A stretch of DNA of 64,000 nucleotides from Marinicella pacifica (lineage in GTDB: Bacteria > Pseudomonadota > Gammaproteobacteria > Xanthomonadales > Marinicellaceae): the NCBI RefSeq assembly GCF_014636635.1, contig NZ_BMEO01000006.1, forward strand, positions 62,001 to 126,000. Direction: 5' to 3'. Under the pieces are notes generated by a model. The model made no database searches. It was not told where the DNA came from and saw nothing but the letters and a program-made list of their open reading frames with translations. The position numbers and the translations under genes were made by a program. Positions 8,814 to 18,811 of the stretch are shown piece by piece; position 1 is the stretch's first letter, and each line of letters begins with the position of its first letter.

Positions 8814-11800
8814 CTGATTCATTCCAAATTATACACGGGGCCGCGGATATCGATGTAAACCGGCATGCGGTGATTGAAGCGTCCGCCGGAACCGGTAAAA
8901 CCTATACCATGGTGGCTTTGGTTATGCGTCTGATGGCCGATGAACAGGCCGGCTTACCCTTGGATAAAATCCTGATTACCACCTTTACTGATAATGCCGC
9001 CAATGAATTAAAAGACCGTATTCGAAAACAATTAAAACAGCAGTTAAGCGCAGGTGGTTTGTCTGAAAAAATAACAAAACGTTTTGAAAAGGGCTTGCAG
9101 CAGATTGAATCGGCACCGATTCATACCATCCATGGTTTTTGTCAACGCATGACCCGGGAATTTGCCTTTGAATCAGGTCAAATTTTTGACCAGGCATTGG
9201 TGTCCGGCGACCAGGTCTTAGAAGATTGTTTTAATGCTTATGTCAGAACCTGGCCGGCTGATAAAGAAATCAAAGCCGAATTTAAGACCTATTTAGCGAC
9301 AGATGCCAAAAACAGTTTAGCCAAATTAAAAACCACGGTTTTAACATTAGCGAGGCAAATAAAACCTGATTTTGATGTGATACATCCTCAAGACCCGGGA
9401 CAGATAACTGATTTAGCTGGGTTTACACTACTGGCTGGAATGGACAGCTTAAAAGATCAGTTTTTGCAGTTGCACACCAATAAAGGCGGGGCCATCAATA
9501 AAGCCATTTCGGATAATTGGAACGAGCGTGTCGAACCGTTATTGTCTCAATTAGCAGATCCGACCAGCAGCCATCAACAGAAACTCATCAGATTAAATCA
9601 AGAAATCGATGACATGGGGGATAAAGATTGTTTTACACACTTTTTCAATCGAGCACCTAAAGCCTTTAAAGATGGACAATGGACCCACAATCAAGAAAAT
9701 TACCCCATCATATGCCAGCAATTAGAAGCTGTTTTTGAACTGATTAATCAGCTTAAATCTCAACGTTCTTTTGGTCAAACGGCCATCATTAAACGCTGTT
9801 TAGACCATTTAAACACAGCGGTCTCGGATTATTTATCTGAACAAGGCCAAGTCACCTATGATCGCATTATTCGTCAGTTATATGAAATTTTACAGCGTGA
9901 GAAACGCGATAACACCAGCGCATTGAGCGATGCCATTCGAGATCAGTTTTCGGTGGCCATGATCGATGAATTTCAGGACACCGATCCTTATCAATGGCAG
10001 ATTTTCAAAGGGCTGTTTTTATCGACCGATAGCAGCACCCATCGATTATGGGTGATTGGCGACCCTAAACAATCCATCTATGGTTTTCGGGGCGCGGATG
10101 TCAACACCTATTATCACGCCCGCACAAGTCTGCAAGCAGCGGGTGCCCAAAGCTATCGTTTAAACACCAACTACCGCAGTATTGCGCCGTTGATTTCGAC
10201 CTTTAATCACTTTTTTACGGCACAACAAGATGCCGACAGTCCGGATTACTGGTACCCGAAAGACAGTATTGAAGTGGCGGCTGCAGATCGCCAGAAAAAT
10301 TCTGATTTACCCCGCTTACAACAGGATAATTCCGGCTTATCAGCGTTTAGTTTTATTCCGTTAGATGCCGATAATAAGGCCGATTCACGGCGCCTTGAAC
10401 TGGCTGAATTAATTGCCGATATCATTAAAACACGCTTAATTGGTCGCCTAGAGTTTACATCTGATAAAACTTCTAAGGTCCTGAATTACGACGATATTTG
10501 TATCTTGGTTCGGGCCCATAGCGACAGTGAAGTTATCAAAAAGGTCTGTCAGGCTCAGCAGATTCCTATCAGCTTGCAGAAAAGTAAAGGCTTGTATCTG
10601 CAACCGGAAGCGATTCAATATGAGGTTATTCTCAGTGCTTTACATCAACCCCATGACAATGCCCGGGTACATAATGCCTTAAGTACCTTGTTTTTTGATC
10701 AGGCTTACAGTCAACCACAGTTATTATCAGACCAGCAACAGCGGGCTCTGAACCAACAGTGGCTACAATTATTAAACTGGGCCAAAACGGCTGATTGGGT
10801 GGCCTTGTTTGATTGGTTAGTCGATGGCAGTGGTGCGCGCTTCCGCGCTGAAAAATCCCATAACAGACGGCAATTGGCCAACCTTCAAAAGATTGCCAAT
10901 ACCTTGTGTCGTTATGCCATCCAAAACGATGCCAGTCCTGCGGAACTGCTTCGCTATTATAAAAAATTGCGATTAACCGCTGCCGAACAGGAAGAAGATG
11001 ACCAGAATCAGGACACCGATCAACAAGCCGTTAAAGTCATGACCCAACATGGCGCCAAGGGTTTGGAGTTTCCGGTGGTTTTTATTTTTGATGGTTTAAC
11101 CAATCCGCGCGATAAAGATGCCTTTCATAAATTTTACAGTGAATCTGAACAAGCCACTGTTTACGACATCAGTAAACAATCCAAAGCATTACAGAAAGAG
11201 ACCAAGCACAAAGAGTTTAAGCAATTGTATTATGTGGCCATCACCCGAGCCGTTTATAAGGTCTTCGTTCCTTATCTGCCGGCAGACAGTAAAAGCCTGT
11301 CACATGATTATCGTCACCTCATCATTAATAATATTAATCGTTGTGCAGAAAAAACGGAAAGTCAGGATTGCTGTCCCATAAGCACCGCATCGGCGCAAGC
11401 GCCGGGACCAGCTTTATCGATACCGAAAGAACCGGCTGTTTCACTGACAGCCTTTTCACAAGGACCAACACAACTGTCAAAACGCAGTCAATTTATTTAC
11501 TCATTTTCCTCGTTAAGTCAATACCTTATCAGCGACTCAGGCGACACCCAACAACGTCACTTTGGTGATGAAACAACCATCAGCGATGAGTTTTCGACCA
11601 CAGAACTGGTGCAAGCCGAAGTACCCTTAATACCCGGCGGTGTGACTACTGGTCATGTACTGCATGGTGTCTTTGAACACGTTGATTTTAACGCGGTGAT
11701 GGCACATAACACACTGGCCGACTTATGGCAGGACAGCACAATCATGGCGGTAATTGATGAGCAAATGCAGTTATTTAAGATGGCTAATCAGCCCATTCAT

Positions 11801-12343
11801 CGCGTCAATCTGGATCGCACTGAGGCCAAAGATTACCAACAGCAACTGGCCGTCTGGGTCTGGCACACCCTAAAAAAACCATTACCCATATTAAACGAAC
11901 AATGTCTGGGAATGATCGGTGCAGAAGATCGCAGACACGAAATGGCCTTTCATTGGCAGCATCTGGGACAAACTTTGACCGGTTACATTGACTTGTTGTT
12001 TCGCGTTGATGACGGGCAGGGGGGGCATGATTATTTTATTTTGGACTGGAAAAGTAATCTGAATGCCGAGGGTTATGATCCCAAGGTATTGGCCGCAACG
12101 GTGATGAAACACCATCATTATGATCTGCAATATCAGATCTATGCGGCTGCAGTGTCGAGCTGGTTTCAACAACTTAAATTACCCAATGTCCGACTTAAAG
12201 GCGCCATTTACGCCTTTTCCCGGGGTATCAACTGGCAATCGGATGATCAGATGGGTTTTTATTGCCATGAATTTGCGGATTTAGAGCAGCAGAATATAGA
12301 GACCCAACAGCATATCGCCACGCTCACCGGAGTCAAACCATGA
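8810..12343 (+). CDS. recB: Exodeoxyribonuclease V subunit beta (helicase-nuclease)
   Basis: A 1177-residue UvrD-like SF1A helicase with C-terminal nuclease. Walker A ASAGTGKTYT is at about residues 23-32; motif II is MIDEFQDTDPYQW near residue 384; the GDPKQSIYGFRGAD motif follows, and MTQHGAKGLEFPVVF is motif V. The RecB nuclease residues are present: a GYIDLLFR aspartate and the FILDWKSN motif near 1075-1082. RecB is the 3'-5' motor and the only nuclease in the complex, used in double-strand break repair and degradation of linear foreign DNA. It overlaps both recC and recD by 4 bases, indicating translational coupling. Confidence 0.97.
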   Translation: MTDSFQIIHGAADIDVNRHAVIEASAGTGKTYTMVALVMRLMADEQAGLPLDKILITTFTDNAANELKDRIRKQLKQQLSAGGLSEKITKRFEKGLQQIESAPIHTIHGFCQRMTREFAFESGQIFDQALVSGDQVLEDCFNAYVRTWPADKEIKAEFKTYLATDAKNSLAKLKTTVLTLARQIKPDFDVIHPQDPGQITDLAGFTLLAGMDSLKDQFLQLHTNKGGAINKAISDNWNERVEPLLSQLADPTSSHQQKLIRLNQEIDDMGDKDCFTHFFNRAPKAFKDGQWTHNQENYPIICQQLEAVFELINQLKSQRSFGQTAIIKRCLDHLNTAVSDYLSEQGQVTYDRIIRQLYEILQREKRDNTSALSDAIRDQFSVAMIDEFQDTDPYQWQIFKGLFLSTDSSTHRLWVIGDPKQSIYGFRGADVNTYYHARTSLQAAGAQSYRLNTNYRSIAPLISTFNHFFTAQQDADSPDYWYPKDSIEVAAADRQKNSDLPRLQQDNSGLSAFSFIPLDADNKADSRRLELAELIADIIKTRLIGRLEFTSDKTSKVLNYDDICILVRAHSDSEVIKKVCQAQQIPISLQKSKGLYLQPEAIQYEVILSALHQPHDNARVHNALSTLFFDQAYSQPQLLSDQQQRALNQQWLQLLNWAKTADWVALFDWLVDGSGARFRAEKSHNRRQLANLQKIANTLCRYAIQNDASPAELLRYYKKLRLTAAEQEEDDQNQDTDQQAVKVMTQHGAKGLEFPVVFIFDGLTNPRDKDAFHKFYSESEQATVYDISKQSKALQKETKHKEFKQLYYVAITRAVYKVFVPYLPADSKSLSHDYRHLIINNINRCAEKTESQDCCPISTASAQAPGPALSIPKEPAVSLTAFSQGPTQLSKRSQFIYSFSSLSQYLISDSGDTQQRHFGDETTISDEFSTTELVQAEVPLIPGGVTTGHVLHGVFEHVDFNAVMAHNTLADLWQDSTIMAVIDEQMQLFKMANQPIHRVNLDRTEAKDYQQQLAVWVWHTLKKPLPILNEQCLGMIGAEDRRHEMAFHWQHLGQTLTGYIDLLFRVDDGQGGHDYFILDWKSNLNAEGYDPKVLAATVMKHHHYDLQYQIYAAAVSSWFQQLKLPNVRLKGAIYAFSRGINWQSDDQMGFYCHEFADLEQQNIETQQHIATLTGVKP

Positions 12344-14301
12344 GCTTATTCGATATCAATCAATCATTTTTGCAACAGTGCTTTCCCGGTCTCGATCTGG
12401 ATTATGTTTTGCTGAGCGAGCAGCTCAACCTTGATTTGGCGCATCTGCAATTGTTGCGTGACTGTTATCAATCATGGCAACAGCCATCATTGCCGTCTGA
12501 ATTTTGGCTGTATGCCTTGTTGTTAGTGGATGAAATTAACCGCGGTTCATCCTGTCTTAATAGATCATCTGAACGATTTAAGCATTATCAACAACAATTT
12601 AATTTAACGGACTGGCAGGATTTAGTCATCGATTTGGATTTATTGAAGCTGGCTGAACAACCAGTGTTTGTGGATCATAATGGCTGTTTGTTTTTCCAAA
12701 AATACCATGATGCCGAGCAACGATTGCAACAGCAAATTAGCGCATTAATTCATGATTATCAAGGTCAGCGTTATCAGCCAACGGCAATTAAACAAGCCCT
12801 TCAAAGTGCTTTAACAAACCGACAATACCCATTGAATACCGAGCAAATTCAAGCCGTTATAACCGGCTTGATGCAATCATTCAGTTTGGTCTCCGGCGGG
12901 CCGGGAACCGGTAAAACCACCATGGTTGTCAGTTTATTGCGTTGTTTACAGGCTTTGGGCGTGGACCCGGCGTATATGGCACTGGCCGCACCCACCGGAC
13001 GCGCCGCTTATCGCATGACGGCGTCGTTACAATCCGGTTTGCATGAAGAGCTCAACAAGCAAGTCAATGATAAGCCATCACCCTTAATGGCATTAGAAGC
13101 CCAAACCATTCACCGTTTGATCGGAAAAAGTCACCGATTTAATCAAACTAATCGCTATCACAGTCAGCACAAATTACCCTATAAAGTGATTATTATTGAT
13201 GAGGTGTCGATGGTGGATTTACAACTCATGACTGAACTGCTCGATGCCGTGGCGCCAGATTGCCGCCTTATTTTAGTCGGTGATCAATTTCAACTGCCCT
13301 CGGTGGAATCCGGGGCCGTATTGGCCGATCTGATGCCACCACAAGGTCATAACGTACGCTTAAGTCGGACTTTCGCCTCAGTACTGGCTGCGCTTATGAC
13401 ACCGTATGTCGAAGATACCTTGCATATAACCGCTGAATCGGATGATAACCAATCGGGATTATTAGTCGATACCTGTACGATTTTACGGCAATCTCATCGC
13501 AGTATTCAGTCCATCCAAACCATCAGTGAATATGTCCGTTTGGGTGATGCGGAGGGGCTTTTTAAGGCCCCTGAATTAGTCAAACTCCCTCAAAAAAGTC
13601 TAACTGATTCGAGCCAAGAGGGCGTTATCTGGATGCCACAACACAACCATGCCTCCGCCGGTTTAGCACTGATATGGGATTGGTTTAAGCAGCACATTGA
13701 ATTAGATCAATACCATCAAAGTTTACAGCCCTGTGTTAATTTTGAAGCGCAAGCGATCGGCGACTATCAGACAAACCTATCAACAATATTTGATTATATT
13801 AACCAGCAACAAATCCTGACCCTGATGAATACAGGTTCTGCTGGTCAAGAGTTTATTAACCGCTACCTGTGCCAGCAATTAAAACAACGCTGGCAGATTA
13901 ACGTTGGTCAAAACCATTTTCATGGTCAAGCGGTAATGATGCGTCGCAACGATTATGACAAACAGCTCTTTAACGGCGATATCGGCATTATTCTGCAGGC
14001 TGATGAGGGCTGGCACGTGGTGTTCCCCGGCCGAAACGGGTATCGCTCTTATGCCTTGGCTTTATTACCTGAATTAATCACTGCATTTGCCATCACTGTG
14101 CACAAAAGCCAGGGTTCAGAATACCGTCATGTATTCATGCCTTTACCCCATGACCCTGGTAATCGTTTATTAAGCCGGGAAATTATTTACACCGGCTTAA
14201 CACGAGCCAAAAAATCGGCATTTATTTATGGCCATCAATCGGTGTTAAGTCAGGCCATTAATAATCACAATGAACGCCAAAGTGGATTGCAATTCTGGTA
14301 A
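12340..14301 (+). CDS. recD: Exodeoxyribonuclease V subunit alpha (helicase)
   Basis: A 653-residue SF1B helicase, the 5'-3' motor of RecBCD. Walker A is SGGPGTGKTTM near residues 184-194, Walker B is IIIDEVSMVD near 285-294, LVGDQFQLPSVESGAVLADL follows, and the late motif FAITVHKSQGSEY lies in the C-terminal 2B domain. The N-terminal 110 residues match the RecB-binding domain. It is the last gene of the recCBD operon; a 41-base gap separates it from the next gene, with no obvious terminator. Confidence 0.96.
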   Translation: MSLFDINQSFLQQCFPGLDLDYVLLSEQLNLDLAHLQLLRDCYQSWQQPSLPSEFWLYALLLVDEINRGSSCLNRSSERFKHYQQQFNLTDWQDLVIDLDLLKLAEQPVFVDHNGCLFFQKYHDAEQRLQQQISALIHDYQGQRYQPTAIKQALQSALTNRQYPLNTEQIQAVITGLMQSFSLVSGGPGTGKTTMVVSLLRCLQALGVDPAYMALAAPTGRAAYRMTASLQSGLHEELNKQVNDKPSPLMALEAQTIHRLIGKSHRFNQTNRYHSQHKLPYKVIIIDEVSMVDLQLMTELLDAVAPDCRLILVGDQFQLPSVESGAVLADLMPPQGHNVRLSRTFASVLAALMTPYVEDTLHITAESDDNQSGLLVDTCTILRQSHRSIQSIQTISEYVRLGDAEGLFKAPELVKLPQKSLTDSSQEGVIWMPQHNHASAGLALIWDWFKQHIELDQYHQSLQPCVNFEAQAIGDYQTNLSTIFDYINQQQILTLMNTGSAGQEFINRYLCQQLKQRWQINVGQNHFHGQAVMMRRNDYDKQLFNGDIGIILQADEGWHVVFPGRNGYRSYALALLPELITAFAITVHKSQGSEYRHVFMPLPHDPGNRLLSREIIYTGLTRAKKSAFIYGHQSVLSQAINNHNERQSGLQFW

Positions 14302-14342
14302 ATCAAATTTAAAATTTTGACCCTTTCTCATTAAAAATTACA

Positions 14343-14717
14343 ATGCACACAGTCAGAGGAGTCGGTGGCCTGTTTTTTAAATGTAACAACCCCGAAAAAT
14401 TAGCCGCATGGTATAAAGAACATTTGGGGTTTGAATTAGACGCACCGTTTTGTGCGGTTTTCAATCCCCGGAAAGCGAAACCCGAGGACCGGACGGTGTG
14501 GGGCGTTTTTAAAAATGAATCTGATTATTTCTTACCATCACGACAACGGTTTATGTTTAACTTTATTGTTGATGATGTTCAAGGGATGATCGATCAGGTG
14601 GTCAAAGCCGGTGCCCGTCAAGTGGGTGAAGTGGCGCAGGAAGAGTATGGTGATTTTGGCTGGTTTATCGATCCAGAAGGATTTAAAGTCGAATTGTGGC
14701 GGCCTAAAGCAGATTAA
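14343..14717 (+). CDS. VOC superfamily (glyoxalase/dioxygenase fold) protein
   Basis: A 124-residue single-domain protein beginning GVGGLFFKCNNPEKLAAWYKEHLGF, the usual first beta-alpha-beta unit of vicinal oxygen chelate proteins, and ending FIDPEGFKVELWRP, where the glutamate is the usual metal ligand. Such proteins are dimeric metal enzymes (glyoxalase I, dioxygenases, antibiotic-binding proteins). The substrate cannot be read from sequence. It lies 8 bases before proC in the same direction, so the two may be co-transcribed. Confidence 0.85.
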   Translation: MHTVRGVGGLFFKCNNPEKLAAWYKEHLGFELDAPFCAVFNPRKAKPEDRTVWGVFKNESDYFLPSRQRFMFNFIVDDVQGMIDQVVKAGARQVGEVAQEEYGDFGWFIDPEGFKVELWRPKAD

Positions 14718-14725
14718 TTCACTTT

Positions 14726-15556
14726 ATGAAAACACTGCGTGATATTCAAATTCGTTTTATTGGTGCCGGCAATATGGCCACCAGTTTGATCAGCGGTTTA
14801 CTCAACAAAGGCCTCAATACGGCTCAGATTAAAGCCACCAACCCTAATTACAACCAACGAGAATACATCCGCAAACAGTTCAACATTCAGGTATTTGATG
14901 ACAACAACGAACATTTTGGTTGGCCGGATGTGGTGGTGATGGCGGTTAAACCGCAGGTGATGAAAACGGCCTTAACTGAAATTCGTGAAAACATCCATCA
15001 TACCCAAGCGGTTGTGGTGTCGGTGGCAGCGGGTATCACCACGACCCAAATACAAGAGTGGTTACATGAACCCAGTGCCATTATCCGCACCATGCCCAAC
15101 ACACCGGCGGCCATCGGCCAGGGGGCCATTGGTATGTTTGCCAATAACCGGGTCAGTACTGCACAACGCAGTCAATGTGAACAGATTATGGATGCAGTGG
15201 GCACGTCCGTTTGGGTCACTCAAGAATCAGACATGGACATTGTCACCGCCTTATCAGGCAGTGGTCCGGCTTATTTTTTCAAGTTTATCCAAGCCTTGCA
15301 AAAGGCCGCCGAAGACTTGGGTTTATCAACACAAAATGCCCGGTTACTGACCCGACAAACAGCCGTCGGTGCGGCCTTACTGGCCGAACGCAGCGACCGA
15401 CCCATCACCGAATTGATTGAGCAGGTAACATCGCCTCAGGGCACGACCCATGCTGCTTTAACCCGATTGAATGATTTACATTTAGATGACGTTGTAAGGC
15501 AGGCGGTGACTGCCGCCTGGCAACGTTCTGCCGAGCTGTCTGCAGACAGCGACTGA
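14726..15556 (+). CDS. proC: Pyrroline-5-carboxylate reductase
   Basis: ProC reduces pyrroline-5-carboxylate to proline with NAD(P)H in the cytoplasm. The 276-residue protein has the Rossmann motif RFIGAGNMATSLISGL at residues 10-25, the conserved MPNTPAAIGQG segment near residue 130, and the signature TALSGSGPAYFFKF near 172-185. The C-terminal dimerisation region with EQVTSPQGTT (near 231) is complete. It follows the VOC gene by 8 bases and is separated from the next gene by 108 bases. Confidence 0.97.
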   Translation: MKTLRDIQIRFIGAGNMATSLISGLLNKGLNTAQIKATNPNYNQREYIRKQFNIQVFDDNNEHFGWPDVVVMAVKPQVMKTALTEIRENIHHTQAVVVSVAAGITTTQIQEWLHEPSAIIRTMPNTPAAIGQGAIGMFANNRVSTAQRSQCEQIMDAVGTSVWVTQESDMDIVTALSGSGPAYFFKFIQALQKAAEDLGLSTQNARLLTRQTAVGAALLAERSDRPITELIEQVTSPQGTTHAALTRLNDLHLDDVVRQAVTAAWQRSAELSADSD

Positions 15557-15664
15557 TACCTCACTGTCAAATGAGTGATTTCATCTTTGACGAACTTCGG
15601 TGGGCATCCCCGGCCTGATGTTTTATAATGGTTGATTGGTTAAAAAAACAACAGAGACCTTTGT

Positions 15665-18600
15665 ATGCAAAAAACGCCCCTCGCGTTTCAGGGACCCGGT
15701 GAATCAATCAGCCGCATATTCAGCGAAAAAAATTTATACCACGCTTGTCAGTTGCTGATAAATAACCAATTCAGTGATTGGCAAAAACCCGCTAACACCG
15801 GTATCAGCCGTGCCGTGATTGATGGTTATGCGGTTAAAATGAGCTGGCCCTTGCCCAAAAAGCCCGATCAATCGATTGGCCAGTGCCACTGTGGTCACTC
15901 TTCTGCCTGCGTTCACAAAGCCGCTTTGGCCTTGTTAAACCGCAGCCGCCTGAACCGAATCCAACCATTCACCCATCAGATCAAAGCCCTGCAAAACATC
16001 AACCAGACGTTTATGGTGTGGATGCAAAAACAAGTGCACGATCCGTTTCCACCCATGGCCCGACATCGGGTGGTGTATTTACTGGATGAAAACGACGATA
16101 AAACCGGCTATGTGGTCGCCATTCATAAAGCCTACCTGAGCCAGGAAGACCGGTACACCCTTAAAGAAGCCATAGATAACAGTTTGTTGTGGCAGAAAAA
16201 TCGCCCCAAATTCGTGTCACTGGCAGATCAGAAAGTGTTTTACCTGATGCATGAAAACGGACTCACACAAACCCACCGCTTAGACATTGATTCACGGCGT
16301 GATGATGAAACCCTCAAAGCCATGGTTGAGACCGGCCGATGTTTTTGGCGCGCCTGCTATCGCAACCCCATCCAATACCAGGAACACTCTGAACATCGGG
16401 GAAAATCACCTCATCTCACGGAAAACCATGATTTTATACTCGCTGAAAATGCACTGGTGAAGCGTAAATCCAAACACCCTAAACCCATCAAACTGCCACA
16501 GGCGCTAAACATAAAACCCCGCATTCAAATCCACAGTGAACAGCTGCAGTTTCCCTGGCCGCCACAGTCTTTATACGCTTTTGATTGGGCACACATCGAA
16601 TTTTACGTGGGGGACAACGATTTTAGTTTCAGTTTGAGTGATGTTCGCAATGGCCGTGTATCCATAGATCAGCAACAACTGGAGGTCCTCGCCGGTTATG
16701 CTTATCTTCTGGACAAGCTGGATTCGGTTCATGCCCATTTTGAAGCCCCCGTCAGTAACCGTTTTGAAATCAACGATCGTTTTATTCCGCCCGATTTTGT
16801 GCGCATCTGCACTTTGCTGGTGGCTTTGCATGATTTGGGCTGGGACGTTTCTTTTGCTGACAGTTTTCGCCTAAATCGTCAATCAGTCAATGACTGGTAC
16901 CTTAAAGTCGATCAAAAAACCGGTCACAGCGGTGGCACCGCATCTTATGGGCTGGAATTGGGTGTTGAGGTTAACGGAGAAAAATTAAACATCATGCCAT
17001 ATCTGGTGAAAGCAATCCAAACCGGACGGTTTGAACAAATCCAAAATGAGTTGGTATTGCAACTGGAATCCGGTCAAATGATTGGATTGGAGGCCGCCAA
17101 AGTCAAACAAATAATCGCCACCATGGGTGAGCTTTACAGTGAAAACCCTTTAAATGATGCGCAACAGATTGAATTGCCAGAACAACAACTGATGCAAGTG
17201 GCTCGCTTACAGCAAAACTGGCAAACCGAGCAAACCGAGGACAGGCATCAAACGACAGGATCAAGCGAGGATAAACAAAGCCAACAGGATACGATAACAG
17301 CGGGCAGCCGGCTTCAATGGATGGGTGATGACCGGATTTACAATAAGATAAAAGCGTTGCAAAAATACAAAGAATTGCCTGTCATTGAACCGCCACAAGG
17401 CTTAAAAGCCAATCTCCGTGAATATCAGTTGAAAGGTTTTAGTTGGCTCTGTTTTCTGCAACAACACCAGTTACACGGTTTACTGGCTGATGACATGGGC
17501 CTCGGTAAAACCATCCAAACGCTGGCTTTATTACTCCACCAAAAAGAACAAGGTCTTGCCAAAGCAACGAACTTATTGGTGGCACCGACCAGTTTATTGG
17601 GAAACTGGCAGTCCGAAGCCCGCCGCTTCACACCCGATTTAAAGGTTCTTATTTTGGCCGGCGATAACCGTGACATACAATATGCCGTCTGGTCGGATTA
17701 TGATTTGGTGGTTACCAGTTACGGCATTTTGAACCGTGACATGGATCAACTGCGTCAGCTGCCGGTGCATTATTTGATTCTGGATGAAGCCCAGGCAATC
17801 AAAAATCGCAAAACCCAGACCGCTCAGGCTGCCAAAGCAATTCCATCAGCACATCGCCTGTGTTTAAGCGGCACACCGGTTGAAAACCATTTGGGTGAGT
17901 TGTGGTCCATGTTTGATTTTCTGATGCCGGGTTTTTTGGGGCGCGAAAAACTGTTTCAGCAAGTCTATCAGATTCCCATTGAAAAAGATCAAAATCGGGA
18001 ACGACTACAGGAACTGCAACAACGCATGGCGCCGTTTATTCTGCGCCGTACAAAATCTCAGGTGGCCAAAGAACTCCCGGATAAAAATGAAATCGTCAAA
18101 ATGATCAATTTGCATGAGCAACAGGCACATATCTATGAAAGCATCCGCTTAACCATGGTGGATGAAATCAAACAGGCCTTTAAAGACCACCGAGGCAATC
18201 AGATTTTGATTGGCAATGCTTTATTGCGTTTACGTCAGGTTTGTTGTCATCCAAGTTTGGTCAAATTGGACTCAGTCGATAAAACGGCACCTTCTGCGAA
18301 ATTGGATTGGTTGATGACCGCCATCCCAAATTTGGTGGAAGAGGGCAGACGTATCCTGGTTTTTTCTTCCTTTACCGGTATGCTATCTTTAATCCAAGAA
18401 CAATTGAAGAACATTAAAATCCATTATTTATCCTTGACCGGTAAAACCCCGGCGAAACAACGCACAAAAGACATTAAACGTTTTCAAAATGAAGACGTCC
18501 CCGTGTATTTAATCAGCTTAAAAGCCGGTGGTGCGGGCATTAATTTAACCGCTGCTGATACCGTGATTCACTATGACCCCTGGTGGAATCCGGCGGCTGA

Positions 18601-18811
18601 ACAACAAGCCAGTGATCGCGCCCATCGGATTGGCCAGGAAAAACAGGTGTTCGTCTATAAACTGATTAGCCGTGGTACCGTAGAAGAAAAGATTTATAAC
18701 ATGCAACAGAAAAAAAGCGAACTCGCCTCGCAGCTGTTATCCGCTGACAACAGTGGCTTAAAACTTAATGAACATCAATGGCAAGATTTGCTTAAACCCA
18801 TCTCATCATGA
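15665..18811 (+). CDS. SWIM-domain SNF2-family helicase
   Basis: A 1048-residue SF2 ATPase. A SWIM zinc finger (CHCGHSSACVHKA) is near residues 72-84. The Snf2 motor has Walker A ADDMGLGKTIQT near 605-616, motif II LDEAQAIKN near 705, the CLSGTPVENHLGELW segment, and motif VI SDRAHRIGQ near 980-988. These proteins remodel protein-nucleic acid complexes, and the bacterial members are mostly uncharacterised. It overlaps the following phospholipase D-like gene by 4 bases (ATGA). The pairing looks like translational coupling, but the functional link between a DNA translocase and a predicted membrane-anchored PLD protein is unclear. Confidence 0.93.
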   Translation: MQKTPLAFQGPGESISRIFSEKNLYHACQLLINNQFSDWQKPANTGISRAVIDGYAVKMSWPLPKKPDQSIGQCHCGHSSACVHKAALALLNRSRLNRIQPFTHQIKALQNINQTFMVWMQKQVHDPFPPMARHRVVYLLDENDDKTGYVVAIHKAYLSQEDRYTLKEAIDNSLLWQKNRPKFVSLADQKVFYLMHENGLTQTHRLDIDSRRDDETLKAMVETGRCFWRACYRNPIQYQEHSEHRGKSPHLTENHDFILAENALVKRKSKHPKPIKLPQALNIKPRIQIHSEQLQFPWPPQSLYAFDWAHIEFYVGDNDFSFSLSDVRNGRVSIDQQQLEVLAGYAYLLDKLDSVHAHFEAPVSNRFEINDRFIPPDFVRICTLLVALHDLGWDVSFADSFRLNRQSVNDWYLKVDQKTGHSGGTASYGLELGVEVNGEKLNIMPYLVKAIQTGRFEQIQNELVLQLESGQMIGLEAAKVKQIIATMGELYSENPLNDAQQIELPEQQLMQVARLQQNWQTEQTEDRHQTTGSSEDKQSQQDTITAGSRLQWMGDDRIYNKIKALQKYKELPVIEPPQGLKANLREYQLKGFSWLCFLQQHQLHGLLADDMGLGKTIQTLALLLHQKEQGLAKATNLLVAPTSLLGNWQSEARRFTPDLKVLILAGDNRDIQYAVWSDYDLVVTSYGILNRDMDQLRQLPVHYLILDEAQAIKNRKTQTAQAAKAIPSAHRLCLSGTPVENHLGELWSMFDFLMPGFLGREKLFQQVYQIPIEKDQNRERLQELQQRMAPFILRRTKSQVAKELPDKNEIVKMINLHEQQAHIYESIRLTMVDEIKQAFKDHRGNQILIGNALLRLRQVCCHPSLVKLDSVDKTAPSAKLDWLMTAIPNLVEEGRRILVFSSFTGMLSLIQEQLKNIKIHYLSLTGKTPAKQRTKDIKRFQNEDVPVYLISLKAGGAGINLTAADTVIHYDPWWNPAAEQQASDRAHRIGQEKQVFVYKLISRGTVEEKIYNMQQKKSELASQLLSADNSGLKLNEHQWQDLLKPISS